From: Oceaniferula flava
GTDB lineage: Bacteria; Verrucomicrobiota; Verrucomicrobiia; Verrucomicrobiales; Akkermansiaceae
Reading direction: 5' to 3'
Assembly (NCBI RefSeq): GCF_016811075.1
Contig: NZ_JAFBGL010000002.1
Location: 124,001-188,000, forward strand
DNA: 64,000 nucleotides
Position numbers and translations under genes: made by a program. The notes below the pieces were generated by a model. The model searched no databases. It saw only the letters and a program-made list of their open reading frames with translations, and had not been told where the DNA came from. Every line of letters starts with the position of its first letter. Position 1 is the stretch's first letter. Below, piece after piece: positions 33,615-42,188 of the stretch.

Positions 33615-34220
33615 ATGAAAAACACTATGAAATACGCACTGTTCGGTGCTGTATTGGCTTTGGTTACACCAGCCCATGCAGCTGCGCCTGATTGTTATAA
33701 AGTTTCGACAGCTGTGAAAAAAGCAGTTGCCGCAAATCCAGAAAACGTCCTCGAGCTGGTCGCAACTCAAGTGGCTCAAAACGAGTCCTGCGCTTGCGAG
33801 ATCGTCAAGGCCGCAATCGTCGCTTCCGATGCAGACAAGAAACTGGTGGCAGACATCGTCTCCGCAGCAGTCACTTCAGCTCCTGAAAAAGTGCGTATTA
33901 TCGGACAGTGTGCCGTCGCAGTCGCTCCTGACGCTTTGGCCGAGGTTCAAGCTGTGGTCACCAAATTCGGTGCCAATGCTGGTGACGGCTACAGTGCTAA
34001 AGGCGGAAGCGCCAAGGGTGGTAAGGAAGTTGTTGTTCCTCCTGTTGCCTCTAATCCTCTCGATTTTCCCGGTAGCGGTCCAGAAGGTCCCACTCCTGGT
34101 GGCCCCGGCGGTTTCCCTCTGTTCCCTCCAGGTCTTCAGCCTCCTGTTGTGACTCCTCCATCATCTACAAGCGAGGACGAGCAAATCATGGACAAAATGG
34201 ATTATCTTATCCCTAGATAG
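33615..34220 (+). CDS. Secreted helical protein with Pro/Gly-rich tail, unknown; heads the polysaccharide export locus
   Basis: 201 aa from the ATG at 33615, preceded by AAAGGA (33600-33605), one of the few weak Shine-Dalgarno matches. The signal peptide is MKYALFGAVLALVTPAHA. The mature part has helical repeats of about 35 residues (VSTAVKKAVAANPENVLELV, CEIVKAAIVASDADKKLVAD, VRIIGQCAVAVAPDALAEVQ) with four cysteines (DC, CAC, QC). A Gly/Pro tail (GSGPEGPTPGGPGGFPLFPP) and an acidic end (SEDEQIMDKMDYLIPR) follow. No family is recognised. It comes directly before the outer membrane barrel gene and shares its codon style, so it is probably an envelope component of the same system. Confidence 0.75.
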   Translation: MKNTMKYALFGAVLALVTPAHAAAPDCYKVSTAVKKAVAANPENVLELVATQVAQNESCACEIVKAAIVASDADKKLVADIVSAAVTSAPEKVRIIGQCAVAVAPDALAEVQAVVTKFGANAGDGYSAKGGSAKGGKEVVVPPVASNPLDFPGSGPEGPTPGGPGGFPLFPPGLQPPVVTPPSSTSEDEQIMDKMDYLIPR

Positions 34221-34276
34221 CCCGTTGATTTTAGCTGATATAAACCATTAACTTTACTGAAAATAATTTAGAATCT

Positions 34277-35521
34277 ATGAAAAAACAACTAATCACAGGA
34301 GCATTTGCACTGGCTTCTCTCGGTGCAGCTTCCGCGCAAGGTTTGTATGACATCGCACCTAACGACGATGCTCAGGAAAGCTCCCCATTGAAGTGGAACG
34401 CAGGTGTTAGCTTCGGCTACGATGATAACGTGAGCCCTACCGTTCTTTCCGGTCCTGGCTCCGAAGACGATGTGACCTACGTCAACGCTTACGTTGGTGC
34501 ATCACTCGTGAGCATCACACCTCAAACCACTTGGGACGTTTATGCTCGTGTTGGTGGCACTTACTACTTCGATGCTCCTGCTGCCTCCGGTAGCGATGAC
34601 ATGTATGCTCAAGGTCGCCTCGGTATTAACTGGGCACACCGCGTGAGCGAGCGACTTCGTTTCAGCAGCCGCAACTACGTTGCATATGAGCTTGAGCCAG
34701 ATTACAGCTACGGTTTCTCCACCGATCGTCAAATTGGTGAGTATCTTCACTATCAATCAGACAATGCTGTCGGTTACCGCTGGAGTGAGCGTTTTGCTAC
34801 CTACACCGGTTTCAAAGTGCGTGGTCTTGATTACCAGAGCGACCTGAGCGGCAACGATCGTATGATCTACAGCGTTTACAATCAGTTCCGCTACCGTGCT
34901 TCCGAGCAAACGGTTTGGACTCTTGATTACCGCTACAGCTGGACCGATGCCGACGGCACCGCCGGTGATTCCACCAACCACTACATCACTGCAGGTATTG
35001 AGCACCGCTTCAGCCCGAACTCTGTTCTCGCCCTTAAAGGTGGTGTGCAGATCCGCGACGTCGATGGCGGTTCTGACGGAGATAGCCCATTCTTCGAAGC
35101 CGCTATTCGCACCCGTGTGAATGAGCAGTTCAGCGTGCGTGCATTCGCTCGCTACAGCGTGGAAGATTACGGCACCAGCTTCGCTGGCTACACTTACGAT
35201 TCCAACAACACCCTTCGTGTGGGCGTTTCCGCTGACTACATCGTCTCACCTGATCTCACCCTGCATGCAGGTGTGAACTACATCATGACTGACATGGAAG
35301 ATGGTCGCACCGTTCCTGTTGCAGGTGGCGCTATTGCCGATCTCGACCAGGACCTCCTGAACCTCTACCTCGGTTTCTCCTACAAGATTAACGATGGTAT
35401 GTATGTCACAGGTTCCTACAACTGGACCGACAGTGACGCAAGCAACGGAGTAGGCACATCAGCTGCCTCACGCACCTACGAGCGCAACCGCGCTTCTCTG
35501 GGGCTCCGCGTTGAGTTCTAA
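34277..35521 (+). CDS. Outer membrane beta-barrel protein of the export locus
   Basis: 414 aa. The signal peptide (LITGAFALASLGAASA) is followed by an amphipathic beta-strand pattern throughout, with alternating aromatic residues (WNAGVSFGYDDNV, WDVYARVGGTYYF, TVWTLDYRYSWTDA, MYVTGSYNWTDSDASNG). The last residue is Phe in LGLRVEF, the classic outer-membrane insertion signal. Acidic turns are frequent. The family looks like the exopolysaccharide-associated outer membrane proteins found with Wzc/Wza-type genes. It could be the export pore partner for the small Wza-like proteins, which lack their own barrel-forming helix. A strong terminator follows, so it is transcribed apart from the kinase gene. 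Confidence 0.85.
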   Translation: MKKQLITGAFALASLGAASAQGLYDIAPNDDAQESSPLKWNAGVSFGYDDNVSPTVLSGPGSEDDVTYVNAYVGASLVSITPQTTWDVYARVGGTYYFDAPAASGSDDMYAQGRLGINWAHRVSERLRFSSRNYVAYELEPDYSYGFSTDRQIGEYLHYQSDNAVGYRWSERFATYTGFKVRGLDYQSDLSGNDRMIYSVYNQFRYRASEQTVWTLDYRYSWTDADGTAGDSTNHYITAGIEHRFSPNSVLALKGGVQIRDVDGGSDGDSPFFEAAIRTRVNEQFSVRAFARYSVEDYGTSFAGYTYDSNNTLRVGVSADYIVSPDLTLHAGVNYIMTDMEDGRTVPVAGGAIADLDQDLLNLYLGFSYKINDGMYVTGSYNWTDSDASNGVGTSAASRTYERNRASLGLRVEF

Positions 35522-35550
35522 TTTTCCTGTCTAAAAAATCCGAACATATC

Positions 35551-35585
35551 AGCCGTCGCAATGTCTTACATTGCGACGGCTTTTT
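35551..35585 (+). terminator. Strong Rho-independent terminator
   Basis: AGCCGTCGCAATGT and ACATTGCGACGGCT form a 14-bp perfect stem with a 3-nt loop (CTT), followed by TTTTT. It ends the outer membrane barrel transcript. Confidence 0.93.
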
Positions 35586-35698
35586 GATTTACAAATCTGA
35601 AGTTCTCATAGAAAAACATCCAGCTAGCTCGTGTGCTAATCGCGAGCGATAGCAAGATTTCACCATCTGCCTCAAAACAGCCCAGTATAGATCTGAAT

Positions 35699-37843
35699 AT
35701 GCAACAGCAAAACATCAATCAAAACGAATCATCACTCCATGCCATTGATTACTGGCAGGTTCTTAAAAACCGCTATGGAGTTATTCTCCTCACTTTCCTT
35801 TTGGTGTTTCTTACTGCGGCGGTGATCACCTACGTGATGCCCAAAAAATATGAGAGCTCGGCACTGGTTGAGGTGAAGCCAATTAATGATGTTTCACCCA
35901 CCATGATGCAAACTGCAGGAACTGGACCGGTGATGACCCGTCAGTTCATGAATACCCAGTTCGAGATCATCGTCGCACCATCGACCCTCGAGTTGGCGAT
36001 TGATAAGAAGCAGCTGGAGACACGCTGGGGTCAGGATCGCAAGACGGTGCTGAATACCTTGCGAGGCATCGTTCAAACCAATCAACGTCGTGGCACCGAC
36101 CTGATCGAAATTTCAGTCAGACACCGTAAAAAAGAGGATGCTCAAGCAGTAGCCGAAGCCGTTTATCAGGCCTACGAGCAACGCCGGAATGACTTGGAAA
36201 TGGGTATTCGCAGAGAGCAATTGAAAGCTATTCAAGTTGAACTGCAGAACAAGAGCGACCGAGTTGCCGAAATGCGTAAACGCCTGATGGATATCGCTGA
36301 AAAAGTCGGTGTCATTTGGGTCGAGAGCGAAAGAGGTGGAGAAATGATTGGTGGCCAGCTTGAGTTGCGGAACCTTGCCGAGAAACAGCTTTATGAAGCC
36401 AACCGTGAAAAAGAGCAGCTGTCATTCCAGATCAACAAACTGCTGACTTTGGACGATGATGAGCTTGTGGCCGTGGCTGCCGAGCTTCCTGAGGTGGGTT
36501 TTAGTGATAACTACAATCAATTCGTGGCTGCAAAAAGAGATCTTCAAGTCATGCTCGCTCAAGGTTTGGGACCACAGCACCCGGATATCAAAGCGCGTAA
36601 GGCAAGTATCGCCGAACTTGATTCCAGTTTGAAAAAGCGTGCCGTCAACGTGCGTGAATCCTTGAAATACAAGCTTAAGCTCGTTGAAGGTCGCGTTGAG
36701 AAAATGGAAGAGGTTCTTAATGACCAACAAGACCGAGGCACAGAGAAAGCTCGGTCATTCCAAGAGTTCAACTTGGCCCGAAAAGAATACCAAACGGCGC
36801 AAAGCATCAAGGATCAGATGGAAGTGAAGTATGACCTGGAGAAAGCCAAGCTGGTGATGCCTCCAACCAACATTATTTTGCACCAGGTGCCTGAAATCCA
36901 GGACACTCCTGTGAGCCCCAACGTTCCACTTAACCTGGCTCTTGGCGCTGTAGTCGGTTTGATCTTCGGCGTGGGTATCGCATTCTGTTTGGAATATCTG
37001 GATACCTCAGTGAAGAGCCTTGAGGACGTCGAACGTTTCCTGAACGTTCCTGTGTTGGCGGTGATTCCCAAAGATGTGGGAGTCCTGCACAAGCAAAGTG
37101 GCATGAGCCCGGATGCAGAAGCGTATCGAATTCTACGAACCAACATCGAATTCAACCGGAAGAACCCGGAGGACAACTCCATCACTGTGGTTTCCGGTGG
37201 TGCTGGTGAGGGTAAATCGACCACATTGGTGAACTTGGCATACATCTGTGCTCAGGGTGGTTACACGACCCTGATGATCGATGCCGACCTTCGTCGTCCG
37301 CGTCTACACACCTTCTTCGATATCAATAATTCAGTGGGTCTCACCAATTACCTCACCACTGACCTTCTGCTTGAGGATGTGATTCTTCAGACTCCGGTGG
37401 ACAACCTTTACTTTATGCCCTCGGGGATTCTTCCTGCGGATGCTGCGGGGATTCTGAACTCGCGCCGGATGTCCGAGCTTATTCAGGACGTGAAGCAGCG
37501 TTTCGACCTGGTGCTGGTGGACTCCCCACCGATCCTGGGTGTCAGTGACGCTTCGGTTCTGGCCAGTGAGGTGGATCTGACCATGATTGTGGTTCAGCAT
37601 CGGAAACTACCACGTAACATGCTCCTTCGCGTGAAGCAGGCAGTGGAAAATGTGGGTGGCCAAGTCATTGGGGTGGTTCTCAACAACGTCGATGTCCGCA
37701 GTGATAACCAATACCAATACTACACTAGTTACTACACTTACTACGCCCCAACCAGTGGCGAGGACAATCAGCAGAACGTTCAAGCCTCAACTAACGCCAA
37801 GCAGCAGAGTAAATCAGCCTCGTCTGACGAGGACCTCTATTGA
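35699..37843 (+). CDS. Wzc-like polysaccharide co-polymerase / bacterial tyrosine kinase
   Basis: 714 aa from the ATG at 35699; a GTG at 35633 in frame would add 22 residues. A Wzz domain starts after residue 20 with a first helix (YGVILLTFLLVFLTAAVITY), a long periplasmic coiled coil (about 140-390), and a second helix (NLALGAVVGLIFGVGIAFCL). The cytoplasmic BY-kinase carries Walker A GGAGEGKSTT (about 500), Walker A' LMIDADLRRPR (about 524) and Walker B LVLVDSPPILG (about 604). It ends in a Tyr cluster (YQYYTSYYTYY, about 671-682) for autophosphorylation. It controls chain length and export of exopolysaccharide with the Wza-like protein 117 bp downstream. Confidence 0.94.
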   Translation: MQQQNINQNESSLHAIDYWQVLKNRYGVILLTFLLVFLTAAVITYVMPKKYESSALVEVKPINDVSPTMMQTAGTGPVMTRQFMNTQFEIIVAPSTLELAIDKKQLETRWGQDRKTVLNTLRGIVQTNQRRGTDLIEISVRHRKKEDAQAVAEAVYQAYEQRRNDLEMGIRREQLKAIQVELQNKSDRVAEMRKRLMDIAEKVGVIWVESERGGEMIGGQLELRNLAEKQLYEANREKEQLSFQINKLLTLDDDELVAVAAELPEVGFSDNYNQFVAAKRDLQVMLAQGLGPQHPDIKARKASIAELDSSLKKRAVNVRESLKYKLKLVEGRVEKMEEVLNDQQDRGTEKARSFQEFNLARKEYQTAQSIKDQMEVKYDLEKAKLVMPPTNIILHQVPEIQDTPVSPNVPLNLALGAVVGLIFGVGIAFCLEYLDTSVKSLEDVERFLNVPVLAVIPKDVGVLHKQSGMSPDAEAYRILRTNIEFNRKNPEDNSITVVSGGAGEGKSTTLVNLAYICAQGGYTTLMIDADLRRPRLHTFFDINNSVGLTNYLTTDLLLEDVILQTPVDNLYFMPSGILPADAAGILNSRRMSELIQDVKQRFDLVLVDSPPILGVSDASVLASEVDLTMIVVQHRKLPRNMLLRVKQAVENVGGQVIGVVLNNVDVRSDNQYQYYTSYYTYYAPTSGEDNQQNVQASTNAKQQSKSASSDEDLY

Positions 37844-37960
37844 TCGTTACCGAACCGCAGGGATGTTGACATGTGCCGCGCCAAGCGTATGCTCATTGTC
37901 CAACCTCCATGAGTTTGGCGACTCATTCTGAATCAAAACCCCAGACGAATTTTACCGACT

Positions 37961-38545
37961 ATGAAAAAATTATCTCAATTCCTAGCCCTTGCTTTGGCTG
38001 CCGTGACCTTGTGTTCCGGCGTAGCGGTGGCTCAATCTATTTCCACTAAGGAAATACTCAGCATTACGATCAAAGGAGTGCCTGCTTCTGAACAGACCCG
38101 CATCAGTGGTGAGTATGTGGTCAGTCCAGATGGTCATGTGTATCTTCCTCTCCTCCAAGGCGGAATTAAAGCCAGTGGGATGTCGAGCTCGGCACTCGCT
38201 CGCCGTATCGAAAGCAGCTACCGCGCCGCGCAGATGTATCAAAACCCCCGCATCACAGTGGTTTCACGTAAAGACAGTGCGGCTTCGCAGATTGATGCTC
38301 AGCTCATTAGTGTCGGTGGTTTTGTGAAGTCTCCGGGGCAGAAGCCATACACCCGAGGAATGACTCTGTTCCAAGCAATTTCGGCTGCAGGTGGCGAAAC
38401 GGCCTTTGGATCCATTCGTCGTGTGGAGCTGCACCGCAATGGAAAAAAATACACTTACGATATGAGAAATGCAGCTCACATGCGTGTGAAGGTGTATCCC
38501 AACGATACAATTAACGTGCCACAGAAGAAGTGGAACGGGACCTAA
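37961..38545 (+). CDS. Small Wza-like polysaccharide export protein (second paralogue)
   Basis: 194 aa. The signal peptide (LALALAAVTLCSGVAVA) precedes an export domain (SISTKEILSITIKGVPASEQ, YVVSPDGHVYLPLLQGGIKA) and one SLBB domain (LISVGGFVKSPGQKPYTRGM, TLFQAISAAGGETAFGS). The chain ends KVYPNDTINVPQKKW. It is a paralogue of the protein at 24301-24903, with the same size, domain layout and lack of a lipobox. Adjacent to the Wzc-like kinase, it is probably the export partner of this locus. A terminator follows 20 bp after the stop. Confidence 0.9.
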   Translation: MKKLSQFLALALAAVTLCSGVAVAQSISTKEILSITIKGVPASEQTRISGEYVVSPDGHVYLPLLQGGIKASGMSSSALARRIESSYRAAQMYQNPRITVVSRKDSAASQIDAQLISVGGFVKSPGQKPYTRGMTLFQAISAAGGETAFGSIRRVELHRNGKKYTYDMRNAAHMRVKVYPNDTINVPQKKWNGT

Positions 38546-38565
38546 TCGATTAAGTTTTACAAAAT

Positions 38566-38601
38566 GGCCGGTGGTATTGCGATATCACCGGCTATTTTTT
38601 T
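38566..38601 (+). terminator. Rho-independent terminator
   Basis: GCCGGTGGTAT at 38567-38577 pairs with ATATCACCGGC at 38582-38592 (one mismatch or bulge near the loop), followed by a T-rich run ATTTTTTTT. It closes the Wzc/Wza pair. Confidence 0.85.
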
Positions 38602-38968
38602 GCCTGCTCGTCACTCCCTGGCGGACGTATGGCATAGAGCGCTTACAATAAGTGTGGCTGCACCCTGTGCACAGCCGTAGCTTCGGCCCGTCATGAATGG
38701 CCAAGCTCAGATTTAATAGATATTTTGCCAGTCCTTACACCCAGCCAATCATGGCGCAGACGTTGTAGACGGAGAAAACGAAGAGGCAAAAAAGAACGAC
38801 AACGAAAGCTTTGGCGCAGGCTTCAATGGATGTGCGGGTCATATCGTAAATTGGATAGTTTCTGAGAGGCGCTGCGCTTATAGGCAGAGTGACCAGCAAG
38901 GTCAAGACCCTGCTTTGACGACTACTTTTCCAGTTTTCGCAGCGGCGCCATTGCGCTAGGCTTCGGCC
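38602..38968. other. Intergenic gap between export locus and rlpA-like gene
   Basis: About 365 bp. Apart from the possible 35-codon membrane ORF on minus I see no gene, tRNA or clear promoter. Confidence 0.5.
38735..38842 (-). CDS. Possible 35-residue single-span membrane protein
   Basis: An ATG at 38842 on minus opens a 36-codon frame ending TAA at 38735. The product begins MTRTSIEACAKAFVVVLFCL, continues FVFSVYNVCAMIGWV, and has one strong transmembrane helix and three cysteines. It is the only coherent frame in the 420-bp gap between the export genes and rlpA. Small proteins of this look are common in membranes. There is no Shine-Dalgarno, but that is the rule in this window. Chance cannot be excluded at this length. 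Confidence 0.45.
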   Translation of the reverse strand: MTRTSIEACAKAFVVVLFCLFVFSVYNVCAMIGWV

Positions 38969-39469
38969 ATGTTCCCTGTGTTGCGCTGGATGTTGATCCC
39001 CCTACTGTGTTGTTTTTTTGTCTCTTGTGGAGGTGGTTACAGCGGTTACATGCAGAGGTCCTACACGATCAAGGGGCAACGCTACCACCCCATGTCGGTG
39101 GAGCAGGCTTTGAATTACAGTGAAGACGGAATTGCCTCATGGTATGATGAAAGCAAATTTTTCGGACTGAAACGGGGGAATACTTCACTGGGTGAGAAGG
39201 TGATGCCCTGGCATGTCTCGGCGGCACACAAGACTTTGCCGCTCCCATGTGTGGTCAAGGTGACCAATCTCTCGAATGGGAAGTCGGTGAAAATGCGGGT
39301 CAACGATCGGGGCCCATTCATTCCCCGGCGGATCATCGATGTCACACCGCGGGCGGCATCCAAGCTTGGTTTTAAAGAACATGGGCTCACCCAAGTCCGC
39401 GTGGAGGTGGTCAGCGTGGGGGATGGAAAATACAAACGTAAAGCCAAGAGATCCTGGTTCTGGTGGTAG
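38969..39469 (+). CDS. rlpA: RlpA-like lipoprotein (septal-ring double-psi beta-barrel)
   Basis: 166 aa. Signal peptide II with lipobox FVSC (Cys20) and GGG after it. The double-psi barrel shows GIASWYDESKFFGLKRGNTS, then HKTLPLPCVVKVTNLSNGKS, VKMRVNDRGPFIPRRIIDVT and AASKLGFKEHGLTQVRVEVV, with the catalytic Asp in NDRGPF. No SPOR domain follows; the chain ends in a basic aromatic tail (KRKAKRSWFWW). RlpA proteins cleave denuded peptidoglycan strands or localise at septa. A short RlpA without SPOR may lack the septal targeting of the E. coli protein. Confidence 0.9.
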   Translation: MFPVLRWMLIPLLCCFFVSCGGGYSGYMQRSYTIKGQRYHPMSVEQALNYSEDGIASWYDESKFFGLKRGNTSLGEKVMPWHVSAAHKTLPLPCVVKVTNLSNGKSVKMRVNDRGPFIPRRIIDVTPRAASKLGFKEHGLTQVRVEVVSVGDGKYKRKAKRSWFWW

Positions 39470-39530
39470 ACGCACGATCTAGGCATGGCCTTGTTCTTGC
39501 GGCGAGCCGCTCCACAGGTTACATATCGGC

Positions 39531-40709
39531 ATGATCTACCTCGACTCGAATGCGACTACTCAGGTGCACCCGGATGTGCTTGAGGTGATGCTCCCGTTTC
39601 TGACCGACCAGTGGTATAACCCGTCCAGTGGCTATCGCGCGGCGAAGGTGGTGCGGAAGGCATTGGAGACGGCCCATGAACAAGTGGCGGCGTTGATCCA
39701 TGCCAAGCCTGAGGAAATTGTCATGACCGGTTGCGGCACCGAGTCCAATAACGCGGTGCTCTCCTTCGCCATGGCCGGTGGCGGAACGATGGTCACCAGT
39801 GAGATCGAGCACAGCGCCATCTTGCGCTACAGCGATGCGCTGTGTGAAAAATATGGCGTGAAGCTGGAGAAGGTGGGCGTCGATGCCGAGGGGCGACTGC
39901 TGATCGATGATTTCGCCGCTGCGGTGAAAAATGATGCCTGTGCGCTGGCCTCGGTCATGTGGGCAAACAATGAAACCGGGGTCATTCAGCCGATTCAAGA
40001 AGCGGCGATCCTTGCCCACGAGGCGGGTGTGCCATTCCACAGCGATGCCATCCAAGCGGTGGGCAAAATGCCGGTGGATGTCAGTCAGGTGCCAGTCGAT
40101 TTCCTTTCGATTTCAGGTCACAAATTCCACGCTCCGAAAGGTGTCGGAGCGATCTATGTGCGTGAGGGCGTGCGCTTCGATCCCATGCTGCGTGGCGGTG
40201 GCCAAGAGGGTGGGCGACGCAGTGGCACTGAGAACGTAGCGTCAATTGTGGGCATGGGGAAGGCGGCCGAGATTATGAAGGCAAAGCTCGATGCCGATGC
40301 CCATGCTCCAATCGTGCAGCTGCGCGATCATTTTGAAAAACGTCTGACCACAGAGCTCGACGGCGTCACCGTCAATGGTTCACTGACCCATCGCAGCGTG
40401 AACACCAGTCATGTATCCTTCCAAGGCTGTGAGGCGGCAGGTTTATTGATTCTTTTGGATGAATACGGCGTTCAGTGCTCGGCTGGCAGCGCTTGCATGA
40501 CAGGGAAGCAACAGCCGTCCCATGTCCAGACCGCCATGGGGATCTCTGCCCAACAGGCGAAGAGTAGCTTGCGGGTATCCTTTTCCATCTTCAGCACCCA
40601 GGAGGAATGCGATGCTGCTGTGGAGGCGGTGAAGAAGGCGGTGGGAAAACTGCGCAGCGTGCAAGGCGGCCCGGGAGTTGGGCCGGTGCAGGTTTACACA
40701 GGGAGTTAG
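39531..40709 (+). CDS. Cysteine desulfurase (NifS/IscS family)
   Basis: 392 aa. It begins MIYLDSNATTQVHPDVLEVM. PLP and substrate motifs are GCGTESNNAVLSFA, SEIEHSAIL, VMWANNETGVIQPI, FHSDAIQAVGKMPV, and SGHKFHAPKGVGAIYVR with the Schiff-base Lys near residue 200. The sulfur-carrying Cys is in CSAGSACMTGKQQPSHV (near residue 322). It supplies sulfur for Fe-S clusters, thiolated tRNA or, through FdhD, molybdenum enzymes. No iscU or sufE lies next to it. Its stop is 10 bp from that of the opposing hom gene. Confidence 0.95.
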   Translation: MIYLDSNATTQVHPDVLEVMLPFLTDQWYNPSSGYRAAKVVRKALETAHEQVAALIHAKPEEIVMTGCGTESNNAVLSFAMAGGGTMVTSEIEHSAILRYSDALCEKYGVKLEKVGVDAEGRLLIDDFAAAVKNDACALASVMWANNETGVIQPIQEAAILAHEAGVPFHSDAIQAVGKMPVDVSQVPVDFLSISGHKFHAPKGVGAIYVREGVRFDPMLRGGGQEGGRRSGTENVASIVGMGKAAEIMKAKLDADAHAPIVQLRDHFEKRLTTELDGVTVNGSLTHRSVNTSHVSFQGCEAAGLLILLDEYGVQCSAGSACMTGKQQPSHVQTAMGISAQQAKSSLRVSFSIFSTQEECDAAVEAVKKAVGKLRSVQGGPGVGPVQVYTGS

Positions 40710-40719
40710 ATCTCCGCCC

Positions 40720-42033
40720 TTAGGTCAGGTTTTCGATACGGAACACGACGGGGCGCGCATTGACACAGCTCAGAGCCTCGATCTTTTTCAAGGTGTCTTT
40801 CAACAGGCCAAAACGGCAGGTGTGGAGCTGGAAGACCATATCGACGAAGTCCGCGTCCGGGTCGTCCGCATTCACAGGCGAGTGCGTGCCGGCGATACCA
40901 ATGCCGGCGATCGCCAGTTCGTTGGCGATTTTGGCAACGACACCAGGCTCATCGGTGACATCGAATCGGACGTAGTAAGGCGTTTGCGTGTCCTCGATAT
41001 CCATGATCTTGCCCTCGTCTTTGTAGGGCAGGAAACCGCGGTGGCTGCCGGGTTTCATCTCGCCCACACTGCGGGCAGCTTCCACGATGTCGGCCACCAC
41101 CGAGGAGGCGGTAGGATCTTTCCCGGCACCACGACCGTAAAAGAGTGATTCTCCGGCGGCATCGCCGATCACGGCGACGGCATTGAACACGCCATTGACG
41201 CTCGCCAATACGTGGCTGCCCGGGATGAAGGAGGGCTGGGTGCGGAGCTCGATGGTGCCATCCTCATGCTCGCGCACCACGCAGAGCAGCTTGACGACGA
41301 AACCGAGACGTTTGGCAAATTCAATATCCGTGCTGCGCACACGCTCGATGCCGCGGACGTAGACCTTAGTGGGGTCAATGATGAAGCCGTAGGCGAGGGT
41401 GGCTAACAGGATCGCTTTATGCGCTGCGTCCCAGCCGTTGACGTCCAAGGTAGGGTCAGCTTCGGCGTAACCTAACTGCTGGGCTTCTCCGAGTGCTTCC
41501 TCGTAGCCGAGTCCGGCTTCGGTCATCCGCTGTAGGATGTAGTTTGAGGTGCCGTTGATGATCCCGGCCATGGATTCGATTTGGTTCCCCACGAAGGAAT
41601 CCTGCACCGTCTTGATGATGGGGATGCCTCCGGCGACGGCGGCTTCAAAGTGGATGGGGGTGTCTTTTTCCAATGACAGACTGAACAGCTCCTTGCCGCG
41701 TTCTGCGAGCAGGGCTTTGTTGCCGGTGACCACGGGTTTACCCGCGCTGAGGGCCGAGGCGACGATGTCAAATGCGGTGGTGGTGCCACCGATGAGCTCC
41801 ACCACGATATCGACGTCCGGATCGTTGACCACCTCTAACCAATCGGTGGTGAAAGCCTCGGTGGGCACGTCTTTGAGGCGGGCTTTCTTGGGGTCGCGCA
41901 CGGCGATCCGTTTGATTTCCACTTCCACGCCAGTGCGTTTCAGAATGAGTTCCAGATTGCGCTCCAGAGTTTCCCAGACACCGGTGCCTACGGTGCCGAA
42001 TCCTGCGAGTCCTATGCCGAGAGTTTTTTCCAT
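40720..42033 (-). CDS. hom: Homoserine dehydrogenase
   Basis: 437 aa from the ATG at 42033 (MEKTLGIGLAGFGTVGTGVW); the frame extends to 42198 without conserved residues. Motifs are the Rossmann GFGTVGTG, PVVTGNKALLAERG, AAVAGGIPIIKTVQD, MAGIINGTSNYILQRM and YAEADPTLDVNGWDAAHKA with the catalytic Lys. A C-terminal ACT domain (about 355-437: YYVRFDVTDEPGVVAKIANE) suggests feedback regulation by threonine. It reduces aspartate semialdehyde to homoserine, the branch point to Thr and Met. It is not linked to thrB or thrC here. Confidence 0.96.
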   Translation of the reverse strand: MEKTLGIGLAGFGTVGTGVWETLERNLELILKRTGVEVEIKRIAVRDPKKARLKDVPTEAFTTDWLEVVNDPDVDIVVELIGGTTTAFDIVASALSAGKPVVTGNKALLAERGKELFSLSLEKDTPIHFEAAVAGGIPIIKTVQDSFVGNQIESMAGIINGTSNYILQRMTEAGLGYEEALGEAQQLGYAEADPTLDVNGWDAAHKAILLATLAYGFIIDPTKVYVRGIERVRSTDIEFAKRLGFVVKLLCVVREHEDGTIELRTQPSFIPGSHVLASVNGVFNAVAVIGDAAGESLFYGRGAGKDPTASSVVADIVEAARSVGEMKPGSHRGFLPYKDEGKIMDIEDTQTPYYVRFDVTDEPGVVAKIANELAIAGIGIAGTHSPVNADDPDADFVDMVFQLHTCRFGLLKDTLKKIEALSCVNARPVVFRIENLT

Positions 42034-42188
42034 ATCGTTGAAGGCCTGTGGCCGCCCCTGTTGTGGCGCAGCTGTTTGGTTTTCGAAAGGGTAAAGTGGG
42101 GCATGTTTCAGACTGTTTGGTGAAAGTGTTCTTGTTGAGGTGGTAGACATTGACAGATAAGGCGATCCTGTGGGACTAATTCCATGCC

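Noticed and set aside
37869-37910. Leader-peptide-like ORF (MCRAKRMLIVQPP) before the second Wza-like gene
   Set aside because: Only 13 codons, no attenuator hairpin, no Shine-Dalgarno and no codon pattern indicating regulation.
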